A stretch of DNA of 64,000 bases, from contig NZ_FTOB01000006.1 in assembly GCF_900156625.1 (NCBI RefSeq), positions 124,001-188,000 of the forward strand, given 5' to 3'. Shown piece after piece: positions 27,543 to 36,231 of the stretch (positions are counted from its first letter, which is position 1; every line of letters starts with the position of its first letter). A model generated the notes under the pieces. It made no database searches. It was given only the letters and a program-made list of their open reading frames with translations, and had not been told where the DNA came from. The translations under genes were made by a program, and so were the position numbers. The stretch comes from Zobellia uliginosa. GTDB taxonomy: Bacteria > Bacteroidota > Bacteroidia > Flavobacteriales > Flavobacteriaceae.

Positions 27543-28865
27543 TTAGCCCATAAGTTGTGAAATACAGAATATCAAGGTCATGGCCGAAGTACCTAAAACC
27601 AAGGTCCCAACCGTCTGTATCTGATTTCCTTGCTTGACGTCCATTCCCGTTAATGTGGTAAACACCCAAAAGAAGCTATCGTTGGCGTGTGAAACTACGG
27701 TAGAACCGGCTCCAATGGCCAAAACCGTCATCGTTTTCATAAAGGTTTCATCTAGGCCCAAGGCGGGCATCATAGGCGCGACAATGGAAGCCGTTGTTAT
27801 CAAGGCCACCGTAGAGGAACCTTGGGTAGTCTTCAAACAGGCTGCCAATAAAAAAGGAAAAAATAAACCTATGGACATACCCGAAAAGCTTTCGGTAATC
27901 AACTCGGCGAAACCAGAGTTTTGAAGCATGGCCCCAAAAATGCCCCCTGCTCCCGTAATTAAAATTATGGGTGCGGCAATACGCAATGAATCGCCCAACC
28001 AACCTGTTGCCGAATAGACTTGCGCATCTAACTTCTCAGGAAGCAATAAAGACAAAGCCACCCCTATCAGCAATGCTATTACAGGAGTACCCAAAAAAGC
28101 AATGACCGGATATACCGCCATGTCCGTCATATAAAGTTCCGGATAATCAAAAACCGATTTTAAAACAATCAGAATAATCGGCACTATAATACACAACAAG
28201 GAAAGCGACAATTTGGGTCGATGTACCACATCGGGAGCAACTTCCATCCGAATGGGTACATGTACTTTGGAAGCTATTTTGGTTGCAAAAAAATAGCAGC
28301 TGACCAAAGACAAAGAGCTAACGATCAATCCCCATAAAATAACACTACCCAATTCCGCATTCAAAATACCGGCCGCGGCAATTGGCCCGGGTGTCGGCGG
28401 CACCATTACATGGGTGGCGGTCAGTCCCAATGCCAAGGCGGCGGTAGTACCGGCATAAGAAACCTTGGCCTTTTCGGAAAGGGCCTTGTTCAGCGAATTC
28501 ATAATAATGAAGGCACTATCGGCAAAAACGGGAATCGAAAGAAGATAGCCCGTAAGCATCATGGCCAAGTGAATGGATTTCTCGCCAATAAGCCGAATCA
28601 TACGCGTAGCAATGACCATAGCCCCACCTGATTTTTCGAGTACGGTTCCTATGGCCACACCAAAGAAAATAATAAGTCCGATTTTGCCCATGATGCTACC
28701 AAAACCGTTGTTTACCGAGTCGATAATAGCCTCTACGCCCATTCCGGTGATGAATCCGTAGCCAATGGCAGCCAGTAAAAGCACAAAAAATGGATGGATT
28801 TTCCATCGGACAATGCCCATGATAATAAAGGTCAGGGCACAAATTAAAGCTACAAGATAAAGCAT
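27543..28865 (-). CDS. GntP family sugar-acid:proton symporter
   Basis: A 440-residue inner-membrane permease with about 12 helices. The N-terminal INSxxxGFGSIMGKIGLIIFFG region and HVMVPPTPGPIAAAGIL are GntP-family signatures, and the C-terminal GAGSTVVSHANDSFFWVFT is diagnostic. GntP proteins import gluconate or related aldonates with protons. The neighbours (an aldonolactonase and a D-galactonate dehydratase) suggest galactonate, but gluconate is possible. It starts 72 bp downstream of the dehydratase stop, so one operon with order dgoD, gntP, lactonase is likely. Confidence 0.94.
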   Translation of the reverse strand: MLYLVALICALTFIIMGIVRWKIHPFFVLLLAAIGYGFITGMGVEAIIDSVNNGFGSIMGKIGLIIFFGVAIGTVLEKSGGAMVIATRMIRLIGEKSIHLAMMLTGYLLSIPVFADSAFIIMNSLNKALSEKAKVSYAGTTAALALGLTATHVMVPPTPGPIAAAGILNAELGSVILWGLIVSSLSLVSCYFFATKIASKVHVPIRMEVAPDVVHRPKLSLSLLCIIVPIILIVLKSVFDYPELYMTDMAVYPVIAFLGTPVIALLIGVALSLLLPEKLDAQVYSATGWLGDSLRIAAPIILITGAGGIFGAMLQNSGFAELITESFSGMSIGLFFPFLLAACLKTTQGSSTVALITTASIVAPMMPALGLDETFMKTMTVLAIGAGSTVVSHANDSFFWVFTTLTGMDVKQGNQIQTVGTLVLGTSAMTLIFCISQLMG

Positions 28866-28937
28866 AGGTGGTTGGTTAAAGTTGGATTAATTTAAGAACT
28901 AAATCACTCGAAAACTGATATTTAAGCTATTATTTTT

Positions 28938-30095
28938 TTACCATTCGGCAAAACTACCGTCTTCATTTCGCCAGACAGGATTGGCCCAGTTATGCCCAAT
29001 TTTCTGGCCTTCCCTCAACTTCTCTTCGTTGATCTCTACCCCGAGGCCCGGTTTTTTCAGAAGTTCTATATAGCCATCCTTAACATCGAACACTTCGGGA
29101 TTGTCCATATAATCCAACAGATCAAAACCTTTGTTGTAATGAATACCCAAGCTACTTTCTTGGATTGCCGCATTAATGGAATTGAAATCTACATGTAGGC
29201 ATGAGGCAAGCGCTACCGGGCCCAAGGGACAATGTGGCGCCAGGGCTACGTCATAAGCTTCCGCCATGGCCGCGATTCTTCGCACTTCCGAGATTCCCCC
29301 GGCATGGCTTAAATCGGGCTGGATGATATCTACCGTTCCCCTATGCAAAAGTTCCTTAAAATCCCAACGGGAAAACATACGTTCGCCGGTTGCTATTGGA
29401 ATACTGGTATATGGGTAAATATGATCAAAAGCTTCCTTGTTCTCACTCAACACCGGTTCCTCGATAAACATAGGGTTGTAGGGCGCCAGTTCGTCGATCA
29501 GACGTTTGACCATGCCTTTATGTATTCTTCCGTGAAAATCGAGTCCGATATCCAAAGTATCACCAAACTCCTCCCGAAGCAATCGGATATTATCGGCCAC
29601 GGTCTTAATTTTCTGTAAGGAATCGATCCACGCAAAGGCTCCCGTAGCATTCATTTTTACGGCTTTGTAGCCTTGCTCTACTTTTTCCCTTGCCTGCTCC
29701 AGAACGACTTCGGGGTGATCCCCTCCTATCCAGCAGTACATTTTCATTTTCTTTCGCACCGCACCCCCTAAGAGATCGTATACGGGAACACCGAGGTGTT
29801 TGCCCTTAATATCCCAAAGCGCTTGGTCTATTCCTGAAATAGCGCTCATAAGAATAGGCCCGCCGCGATAGAAACCACCACCATAGAGCGTCTGCCAAAT
29901 ATCTTCTATATCATTGGCCGAACGACCGATAAGATACTGTGACAATTCGTTTACACAGGCTTCGACCGTAGCGGCCTTGCCCTCTATAACCGGCTCGCCC
30001 CAACCTATGATCCCACTTTTCGTGGTTATTTTGAGAAAAAGCCAACGTGGCGGTACTTTAAAGAGTTCTATTTTTTCGATTCGCAAGTCATCCAT
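28938..30095 (-). CDS. dgoD: D-galactonate dehydratase
   Basis: A 385-residue enolase-superfamily enzyme that dehydrates D-galactonate to 2-keto-3-deoxy-D-galactonate. By comparison with the remembered E. coli DgoD sequence it matches throughout: GWGEPVIEGKAATVEACVNE, FYRGGPILMSAISGIDQALW and GIHYNKGFDLLDY. Catalytic and metal sites are visible in GLDFHGR, IEEPV, GERMFSR and LAPHCPLGP. Length equals the E. coli enzyme (382). Start at the ATG at 30095 rather than an in-frame TTG at 30104. It heads the cluster with the GntP permease and lactonase; kinase and aldolase steps are not in the window. Confidence 0.95.
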   Translation of the reverse strand: MDDLRIEKIELFKVPPRWLFLKITTKSGIIGWGEPVIEGKAATVEACVNELSQYLIGRSANDIEDIWQTLYGGGFYRGGPILMSAISGIDQALWDIKGKHLGVPVYDLLGGAVRKKMKMYCWIGGDHPEVVLEQAREKVEQGYKAVKMNATGAFAWIDSLQKIKTVADNIRLLREEFGDTLDIGLDFHGRIHKGMVKRLIDELAPYNPMFIEEPVLSENKEAFDHIYPYTSIPIATGERMFSRWDFKELLHRGTVDIIQPDLSHAGGISEVRRIAAMAEAYDVALAPHCPLGPVALASCLHVDFNSINAAIQESSLGIHYNKGFDLLDYMDNPEVFDVKDGYIELLKKPGLGVEINEEKLREGQKIGHNWANPVWRNEDGSFAEW

Positions 30096-30235
30096 ACTAT
30101 TCAACTAAAGTTCTAGGGTTATTTTTATCTCACCGTAGTGGCAGTTTACACCGCTACGATTGGTTTCCCCTAAAGTAGTGAATAATATTGAAGTGTAATT
30201 CGTACGTTTAAAATAAGCGCAGAAGTCCGCCCATA

Positions 30236-30265
30236 AAAAAACCTGTCTCGAACGATACAGGTTTT
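30236..30265 (-). terminator. Terminator of rimO
   Basis: A 9-bp stem (AAAACCTGT with ACAGGTTTT) and a 10-nt loop, with a T run on the minus strand, 40 nt after the rimO stop. Confidence 0.8.
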
Positions 30266-30305
30266 CAATTCTTTACAAAAAAGGCCCTATTTCTAGGGCA
30301 TATCA

Positions 30306-31607
30306 CTATACCGGCTCGCCGTACAGATCGAAATCTGCGGCATCGGTTATTTTTATATTTGCAAACTCTCCCTGTTTCAGATAGTATTTTGACGCATCGA
30401 TAAGGACTTCGTTATCAACATCGGGGGAATCGAATTCCGTTCGTCCGACAAAGTAGGTTCCTTCTTTACGATCAATAATACAACGGAAGGTCTGTCCGAT
30501 TTTTTCTTGGTTCAACTCCCACGAAATTTGTGATTGCAGCTCCATGATCTCGTTAGCCCTTTCTTGCTTGACCTCTTCGGGAACATCATCTTCCAAGGTA
30601 TAGGCGTGGGTATTCTCTTCATGGCTATAGGTAAAGCAGCCCAATCGCTCAAAACGCATTTCGGCCACCCATTCTTTTAGGGTTTGGAAATCTTCTTCGG
30701 TTTCCCCAGGATAACCGACGATCAACGTGGTACGAATGGCCATTTCAGGTACCGCCGCCCTAAATTCTTTTAGCAACTTAGTCGTTTTGGCCTGTGTTGT
30801 ACCGCGACGCATACTTTTTAGGATGGAATCTGAAATATGTTGCAAGGGAATATCCAAGTAATTACAGATCTTAGGTTCTTCCTTCATTACATCAAGAACA
30901 TCCAAAGGAAAGCCCGTCGGGAAGGCATAATGCAATCGGATCCACTCAATGCCTTCAACTTTCACCAAAGCTTGCAATAGCTCGGCCAAGTTTCGCTTTT
31001 TATAGAGGTCCAGACCGTAGTAGGTCAAATCTTGCGCAATGAGAATCAGTTCCTTCACTCCCTTTGCGGCCAATTTTTCAGCTTCGGTCACCAAATCATC
31101 AATAGGTGTACTCTTATGCTTGCCCCTCATAATAGGAATGGCACAGAACGAACAAGGTCGATCACAACCTTCGGCAATTTTTAAATAGGCATAGTTTTTT
31201 GGCGTGGTCGTCAAACGCTCCCCTATAAGCTCGTGCTTATAATCGGCACCAAGGGCTTTCAATAAATTAGGAAGTTCACTGGTACCGAAATACTCGTCTA
31301 CATTCGGAATTTCCTTTTGCAAATCGGGCTTGTAGCGCTCACTAAGACATCCGGTCACGAATACCTTATCTACTTCACCGGCCTCTTTCTTCTGAACATA
31401 TTCCAGAATCGTATTGACACTTTCCTCTTTTGCATTGGCGATAAAGCCGCAAGTATTAATTACAACAACATTACCTTCCTCCTCATGTACCACTTCCTTT
31501 TCGTTGGCACGCAACTGCCCCATGAGCACTTCGGAATCATACACGTTTTTCGAGCATCCCAAAGTAACTACATTGATTTTATTCTGCTTCTGCGATTTTG
31601 TTCTCAT
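30306..31607 (-). CDS. rimO: Ribosomal protein uS12 methylthiotransferase RimO
   Basis: A 433-residue radical SAM enzyme that adds a methylthio group to Asp of ribosomal protein uS12. The N-terminal UPF0004 domain has its cysteines in VVTLGCSKNVYDSE, INTCGFI and VTGCLSERY, holding the auxiliary cluster. The radical SAM CxxxCxxC is EGCDRPCSFCAIP, and a TRAM domain closes the C-terminus (FRCIIDRKEGTYFVGRTEFD). NVYDSE-type spacing favours RimO over MiaB. Start at the ATG at 31607; an earlier start adds a leader unlike the family. It lies downstream of ftsY in the same direction but is separated from it by an inserted gene. Confidence 0.96.
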   Translation of the reverse strand: MRTKSQKQNKINVVTLGCSKNVYDSEVLMGQLRANEKEVVHEEEGNVVVINTCGFIANAKEESVNTILEYVQKKEAGEVDKVFVTGCLSERYKPDLQKEIPNVDEYFGTSELPNLLKALGADYKHELIGERLTTTPKNYAYLKIAEGCDRPCSFCAIPIMRGKHKSTPIDDLVTEAEKLAAKGVKELILIAQDLTYYGLDLYKKRNLAELLQALVKVEGIEWIRLHYAFPTGFPLDVLDVMKEEPKICNYLDIPLQHISDSILKSMRRGTTQAKTTKLLKEFRAAVPEMAIRTTLIVGYPGETEEDFQTLKEWVAEMRFERLGCFTYSHEENTHAYTLEDDVPEEVKQERANEIMELQSQISWELNQEKIGQTFRCIIDRKEGTYFVGRTEFDSPDVDNEVLIDASKYYLKQGEFANIKITDAADFDLYGEPV

Positions 31608-31623
31608 AATTGGAAATTGACCG

Positions 31624-31631
31624 CAAAAATA
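31624..31631 (-). promoter_or_regulatory. Candidate -7 box of rimO
   Basis: TATTTTTG on the minus strand, 16 nt before the rimO ATG, matches TAnnTTTG. No clear -33 TTG. Confidence 0.4.
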
Positions 31632-31727
31632 CAACAAGATGAACGAACGGCTTCCTTTTGGTACGATTTCTTCTTGAATTGCGTTAAACTTTAATAGGCA
31701 TTTGACGTCCTATAAGAAATCGAGGTC

Positions 31728-32828
31728 ATGAAATATACCACCAGCACTGTGCTATGCTTCCTTTTACTAGTTCTTTTCAGTTGTTCCTACGACAAGGTAG
31801 AACCCGAAGTCGAAATCGCCCCAGTTCCACAGGGCATGTATTTTCCTACCACTTCAAGTACCTCTTGGGAAACACTCACCCCTACCCAACTCGATTGGAA
31901 CGAAACGGAAATAGAAAACCTATATGAGTATTTAGAGGAAAACCGTACCAAGGGCTTTATGGCATTAAAAGACGGCCGTATCGTTCTTGAAAAATACTTC
32001 AACGGCCATACTGCCGATAGCCAATGGACCTGGTTCTCCGCCGCCAAGAGCCTGACGGCGACCATCACCGGTATTGCACAAGGGGAAGGCCTGCTGCATA
32101 TTACCGACAAAACCTCCGATTATCTCGGAACGAATTGGACTTCACTACCTATAGAAAAGGAAAACCTGATTACCGTACAGCACCATTTAAGCATGACCTC
32201 CGGCCTAACCGACCATGTAGGTGACTACATACCATGGGTCTGCACGACCCCAAGCTGTTTGGAGTATACTGCAGATGCCGGCACCCGTTGGGCCTACCAT
32301 CAAGGGGCTTTTATCGTTCTTCAAAATATTCTGACCCAAAGTACGGGAATGGACTTCCAGAGCTACGGAAAAGCCAAACTTGAAGACCGGATCGGAATGC
32401 AGGGAAACTGGACCAAAGCCCTAGGTTTGAACCTATATAACAGTACCACCCGAAGCATGGCTCGCTTTGGACTACTCGCCCTGAACAAAGGCAGTTGGGA
32501 CGGGAGTTCGATCGTAAGCAAAACCTACTTCGACCAAATGACCGATACCTCCCAAGAACTAAATAAAAGCTATGGCTATTTGTGGTGGCTAAACGGAAAA
32601 CAAAGTTATATGGGTACGACCTCCCAAGAAGTGGTATCGAGCGCACTTATACCCAATGCTCCCTCCGACCTATTTGCGGCCCTAGGTGCCAACGACCAGA
32701 AAATCTATGTGGTCCCTAGCAAAGGTCTGGTTATTGTTAGGTGTGGTGAAAGTGCAGGAGAAAACCAATTAGGACTCTCAAGCTTCGATAATGAACTGTG
32801 GGCTAAATTAAATGCCGTTATACCTTAA
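31728..32828 (+). CDS. Beta-lactamase-family serine hydrolase lipoprotein
   Basis: A 366-residue lipoprotein (lipobox LFSC, Cys19) of the class C beta-lactamase/penicillin-binding superfamily. The catalytic SxxK is Ser104-Ala-Ala-Lys107 in WFSAAKSLTA. The HHLSMTSGL segment and the WWLNGKQSYMG region are the usual landmarks; the second motif is Tyr-His-Gln rather than Tyr-x-Asn. Such proteins are mostly esterases, D-aminopeptidases or amidases rather than resistance enzymes. The gene is on the opposite strand between rimO and ftsY and its 3' end overlaps the ftsY 3' end by 11 bp. Confidence 0.9.
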   Translation: MKYTTSTVLCFLLLVLFSCSYDKVEPEVEIAPVPQGMYFPTTSSTSWETLTPTQLDWNETEIENLYEYLEENRTKGFMALKDGRIVLEKYFNGHTADSQWTWFSAAKSLTATITGIAQGEGLLHITDKTSDYLGTNWTSLPIEKENLITVQHHLSMTSGLTDHVGDYIPWVCTTPSCLEYTADAGTRWAYHQGAFIVLQNILTQSTGMDFQSYGKAKLEDRIGMQGNWTKALGLNLYNSTTRSMARFGLLALNKGSWDGSSIVSKTYFDQMTDTSQELNKSYGYLWWLNGKQSYMGTTSQEVVSSALIPNAPSDLFAALGANDQKIYVVPSKGLVIVRCGESAGENQLGLSSFDNELWAKLNAVIP

Positions 32829-33774
32829 AGAAGGAGTCTACAAATTCATGCTTATTGAACACCTGTAGATCTTCAATTCCCTCTCCGACGCCAATATACT
32901 TAACGGGAATTTGAAATTGATCGGAGATACCGATGACCACACCTCCTTTTGCGGTACCGTCTAATTTGGTAACTGCCAACGAAGTTACTTCCGTGGCCTT
33001 GGTGAATTGCTTGGCCTGCTCGAAAGCATTCTGCCCGGTTGAACCATCGAGTACCAACAAAACGTCATGGGGCGTATTATCGACCACTTTTTGCATTACC
33101 CGTTTCACCTTTGTCAACTCGTTCATCAAGTTCACCTTGTTATGAAGTCGACCTGCCGTATCGATAATCACGACATCGGCATCTTGCTTGACGGCCGAAC
33201 TCAAGGTATCGAAAGCGACAGAAGCCGGATCACTGCCCATTTTTTGTTTTACGATGGGCACGTCAACACGATCGGCCCACACCTGTAATTGATCGATGGC
33301 CGCAGCACGGAAGGTATCGGCTGCACCTAAAACCACTTTCAAGCCCTGCTTTTTAAACTGATAGGCCAACTTACCAATGGTCGTGGTCTTCCCCACTCCA
33401 TTTACACCTACCACCATAATGACATAGGGTCTTTTATCTTGCGGTACGGAAAATTCCGTTTGGTTCCCCAAATTGGTCTCGGAAAGAAGACCGGATATTT
33501 CTTCGCGAAGAATAGTATTGAGCTCATCGGTACCCATGTACTTATCCTTAGCGACACGAGCCTCGATGCGGTCAATAATTTTTAAGGTGGTGGTGACCCC
33601 AACATCGGAAGAAACAAGAACTTCCTCTAGGTTATCCAGTACATCGTCATCTACTTTAGACTTACCGGCAACCGCTTTGCTAAGCTTAGAGAGAAAGGAA
33701 GTTTTAGATTTCTCCAAGCCCTTATCAAGGCTTTCCTTTTTCTTTGAAGAAAATATATTCTTGAACAAACTCAT
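32818..33774 (-). CDS. ftsY: Signal recognition particle receptor FtsY
   Basis: A 318-residue GTPase that docks ribosome-SRP complexes at the inner membrane. A short basic N-terminus (FKNIFSSKKKESLDK) replaces the long acidic A domain of E. coli, normal for Bacteroidota. The N domain is followed by the G domain with the P-loop GVNGVGKTTTIGKL (123-136), the SRP-specific DTFRAAAIDQLQVW, DTAGRLHNK, TKLDGTAKGG and the closing GVGEGIEDLQVF. Start at the ATG at 33774. It is downstream of DUF4295 but separated by a terminator, so it probably has its own promoter in the 150-bp gap. Confidence 0.98.
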   Translation of the reverse strand: MSLFKNIFSSKKKESLDKGLEKSKTSFLSKLSKAVAGKSKVDDDVLDNLEEVLVSSDVGVTTTLKIIDRIEARVAKDKYMGTDELNTILREEISGLLSETNLGNQTEFSVPQDKRPYVIMVVGVNGVGKTTTIGKLAYQFKKQGLKVVLGAADTFRAAAIDQLQVWADRVDVPIVKQKMGSDPASVAFDTLSSAVKQDADVVIIDTAGRLHNKVNLMNELTKVKRVMQKVVDNTPHDVLLVLDGSTGQNAFEQAKQFTKATEVTSLAVTKLDGTAKGGVVIGISDQFQIPVKYIGVGEGIEDLQVFNKHEFVDSFFKV

Positions 33775-33902
33775 GTTTTCTTTGTATTAATAGGCTCAAA
33801 GATAATAAAGTAAGGCGGAAGTTTTTACTTTAATTGACACCACCATGGCTTTAAAGCATTCCATTTTTACCCCAGGTTTCCCCATCTCGGGATAGGAGCA
33901 AC

Positions 33903-33932
33903 AAAAAAAGCCCCTTCTTTACGAAGAGGCTT
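33903..33932 (-). terminator. Terminator of the rpmB-rpmG-DUF4295 operon
   Basis: A 9-bp stem (AGCCTCTTC with GAAGGGGCT, one G-U pair) and a 5-nt loop, followed by seven T on the minus strand. Confidence 0.85.
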
Positions 33933-33952
33933 CATCATACTGTAAAAGTATC

Positions 33953-34105
33953 TTACTTTTTAGACAACCATTCATTGACCGCTTCTGGGGCCATAACGGA
34001 TTCAACAAAAGTATAAGAACCACTTTTTGCCGATTTCACCATTTTAATGGCTTTTGTCAATCTTTTTGAACTTGTCTGTAAACTTGCTACCGTCTTCTTT
34101 GCCAT
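33953..34105 (-). CDS. DUF4295 small basic protein
   Basis: A 50-residue basic protein beginning MAKKTVASLQTSSKRLTKA and ending EWLSKK, too short for usual ORF cut-offs. It is the DUF4295 family, found in Bacteroidota directly after rpmG. Size, charge and constant association with ribosomal protein genes suggest a ribosome-associated protein, which is inference from context. The gap to rpmG is 36 bp and a terminator follows, so the unit is rpmB-rpmG-DUF4295. Confidence 0.92.
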   Translation of the reverse strand: MAKKTVASLQTSSKRLTKAIKMVKSAKSGSYTFVESVMAPEAVNEWLSKK

Positions 34106-34141
34106 GACTAATTTCTTTTATGTCCCCGTTGATACGAAAAC

Positions 34142-34324
34142 TTATTTAATCTCCTTATGGATTGTCATCCTCTTTAAAATAGGATTGAACTTTTTAATCT
34201 CCATTCTTTCGGGAGTGTTCTTTTTGTTCTTGGTAGTGATATACCTTGAAGTACCAGGCATGCCCGAATCTTTATGTTCGGTGCATTCCAAAATAACCTG
34301 TATTCTATTTCCTTTCTTTGCCAT
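34142..34324 (-). CDS. rpmG: 50S ribosomal protein bL33
   Basis: A 60-residue protein beginning [18 protein letters not shown], with [20 protein letters not shown] typical of bL33. Only one cysteine remains of the two CxxC pairs, so this is the zinc-free form. It lies 11 bp after rpmB in the same operon. Confidence 0.97.
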   Translation of the reverse strand: MAKKGNRIQVILECTEHKDSGMPGTSRYITTKNKKNTPERMEIKKFNPILKRMTIHKEIK

Positions 34325-34335
34325 CGTATTCTAGC

Positions 34336-34572
34336 TTATTTTACCAATCCTTCTGCCTTTGCTTCTTTCAAAACCGCAGAAATACCCCTTTTGTTGATAA
34401 TTTTCAACGCTTTTGCTGAAACCTTCAAAGTTACCCAACGGTCTTCTTCGGGAATATAAAAACGTTTCTTAGAAAGATTGACATTAAACCTTCTTTTGGT
34501 CTTATTGATAGAGAACGATACATTGTTACCGAACATCGCTCTCTTTCCCGTAATTTCACAAACTTTTGACAT
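34336..34572 (-). CDS. rpmB: 50S ribosomal protein bL28
   Basis: A 78-residue protein with the bL28 start CEITGKRAMFGNNVSFSINK and the middle motif RFNVNLSKKRFYIPEEDRWV. Only one cysteine is present, so it is the zinc-free form. First gene of the rpmB-rpmG-DUF4295 operon, with a well-formed promoter 28 nt upstream. Confidence 0.97.
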   Translation of the reverse strand: MSKVCEITGKRAMFGNNVSFSINKTKRRFNVNLSKKRFYIPEEDRWVTLKVSAKALKIINKRGISAVLKEAKAEGLVK

Positions 34573-34599
34573 CGCGCTGATTTTTCTTTAAACAGGGTG

Positions 34600-34630
34600 C
34601 AAATTTATATCATTTTTATGGGATGGACAA
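34600..34630 (-). promoter_or_regulatory. Promoter of the rpmB operon, TTG-N20-TAAATTTG
   Basis: On the minus strand a -33 TTG (34628-34630) and a perfect -7 box TAAATTTG (34600-34607) are separated by 20 nt, matching the Bacteroidota consensus. It is the clearest promoter in the window. Confidence 0.7.
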
Positions 34631-34639
34631 AAGAATATT

Positions 34640-35890
34640 TCAGATTTTTGAAATTTCTTTTTGTAACAGCTCTAAAGCCTTGTTTACCGCCTTCTCCACA
34701 ATACGATTTCTATGGTTGCCCATATTGAATTTTTGGGCATGAACACCTGTCGGTGTTGCAATGGCCAAAAAGACCGTTCCGACCTCGGCATCCGAATCCC
34801 CTTTTGTCGGGCCGGCGTTACCCGTGGTTGCTATGGCATAATCGGTTTTTAATAAACTTCTTACGTTTTTAGCCATGGCCTCGGCCACCTCGGCACTGAC
34901 CACGGAATATCTACCCACTACATCCTTGGGCACCTTTAACACGTTTATCTTTGTCTCTGTGGCATAACTCACGACACTGCCCTTAAAGTAGGCTGAAGCC
35001 CCCGGCAAGGCCGTCAGTTGCCCTGCGATCTTTCCTCCGGTGAAGCTTTCTGCCGTAGCCAAGGTCAGGCCTTTTTCCGTTAAGGTCTTGGCCACCAATT
35101 CTTCCAAGGTTTGCTCGTCTTCGGTTCCATACATGATGTCGCCTATGAGTGCCGGCAGTTTTTGGGACTCCGCCTCTACCGCATCGACCAAGGCTTGTCT
35201 ATCTGGCCCTTTAGCACTTAAGCGCAACCTGACTTTTCCCAAATTGGGCAGATAGGCCAGTTTGATGAAGGGGGGAAGCTGGTCTTCCCACTGTTCCAAT
35301 CTCTCGGCAATGGCACTTTCTCCCAAGCCATAAGTTACTATGGTCTTATGCAGGATATATGGACGTTCAAAATCTTCAATGATTTTAGGAATGACCTGGT
35401 TTACTATCAAATTCTCCATTTCATAGGGCACACCCGGCAAGGAAACAAAGGCCACGCCCTCTTCTTTAAACCACATTCCCGGAGCCGTACCGAGCGCATT
35501 ATGAAGCACGGTCGCCTTAGAAGGCACCAAGGCCTGCATCCTGTTCATATCGGATATAGGAGTAGATGAAATATACTTTTCAAAAAGCTCTTCCACGTGG
35601 GCCAGCACACCTGCGTCTTCCACCAAGGTATCATTAAAAAACTCGCAGAGGGTGTGTTTGGTAATATCATCCTTGGTCGGCCCGAGCCCTCCGGTCATAA
35701 TTACCACCTGAGCCCTAGCCCTGGCTTCTTCAAGGGCCTGAAGAATATGTTCCCTATTGTCTTGAACCGAAGTAATCTGATATACCGAAACCCCGATTTT
35801 ATTCAGTTCCTTAGAAATAAAGGCCGAATTGGTATCGACGATCTGACCGATTAAGATTTCGTCGCCAATGGTAATGATTTCGGCAAACAT
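34640..35890 (-). CDS. cinA: CinA family nicotinamide-nucleotide amidase
   Basis: A 416-residue two-domain protein. The N-terminal MoCF-like domain starts with [20 protein letters not shown] and carries [15 protein letters not shown]. It hydrolyses ADP-ribose-type substrates. The C-terminal PncC amidase domain ([22 protein letters not shown], then [21 protein letters not shown]) deamidates NMN in pyridine nucleotide recycling. The length is normal for the fused form. Its ATG overlaps the stop of the upstream Hpt gene by one base, so the two are coupled. Historically named competence/damage-inducible protein A. Confidence 0.96.
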   Translation of the reverse strand: MFAEIITIGDEILIGQIVDTNSAFISKELNKIGVSVYQITSVQDNREHILQALEEARARAQVVIMTGGLGPTKDDITKHTLCEFFNDTLVEDAGVLAHVEELFEKYISSTPISDMNRMQALVPSKATVLHNALGTAPGMWFKEEGVAFVSLPGVPYEMENLIVNQVIPKIIEDFERPYILHKTIVTYGLGESAIAERLEQWEDQLPPFIKLAYLPNLGKVRLRLSAKGPDRQALVDAVEAESQKLPALIGDIMYGTEDEQTLEELVAKTLTEKGLTLATAESFTGGKIAGQLTALPGASAYFKGSVVSYATETKINVLKVPKDVVGRYSVVSAEVAEAMAKNVRSLLKTDYAIATTGNAGPTKGDSDAEVGTVFLAIATPTGVHAQKFNMGNHRNRIVEKAVNKALELLQKEISKI

Positions 35891-36231
35891 TAAATACTAA
35901 AATCTTTTTTCAACTCGGAAACGACTTGATGTATATCTTTTTTTAACAAGGGAAAGACTTGCTCTATCTCCGAAATATTTGCCCCTGCCTTACCCAGGGT
36001 TTCTATTTGCAATGCAGCGGCACGGGTCTGCTCCATCCCCAAAAGATCCACATTCGGCTTGATTTTATGGGCCAATTTATACACTTGGTCATGGTTTTGA
36101 TCGTTCAGTGCAATCTCAAGATCTTCTAAATCCTGTGGCACTTCTTCTAAAAATACAGAAATTACAGAGTTGATGAAATCCTCATCCCCTTCAGCCATCT
36201 CATTGATTTTATCAAGATTGTAAATCATCAT
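35890..36231 (-). CDS. Stand-alone histidine phosphotransfer (Hpt) protein
   Basis: A 113-residue four-helix protein. His55 in [14 protein letters not shown] fits the phospho-accepting His of the Hpt domain (H-x-x-K followed by the small-residue/Gly turn). It carries no kinase or receiver domain, so it would shuttle phosphate between a hybrid kinase and a response regulator encoded elsewhere. It is sandwiched between an FAH-family gene and cinA with overlapping start/stop codons on both sides. Two adjacent ATG codons (36231 and 36228) are possible starts. Confidence 0.88.
   Translation of the reverse strand: MMIYNLDKINEMAEGDEDFINSVISVFLEEVPQDLEDLEIALNDQNHDQVYKLAHKIKPNVDLLGMEQTRAAALQIETLGKAGANISEIEQVFPLLKKDIHQVVSELKKDFSI

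Noticed and set aside
31608-31637. Earlier start for rimO
   Set aside because: The extra ten residues do not resemble RimO starts, and the -7 box at 31624 lies within this stretch.
31728-32828. Beta-lactamase resistance gene
   Set aside because: It is a serine hydrolase with SxxK but the second motif is YHQ, and it is a lipoprotein typical of esterase-like relatives; resistance is not supported.
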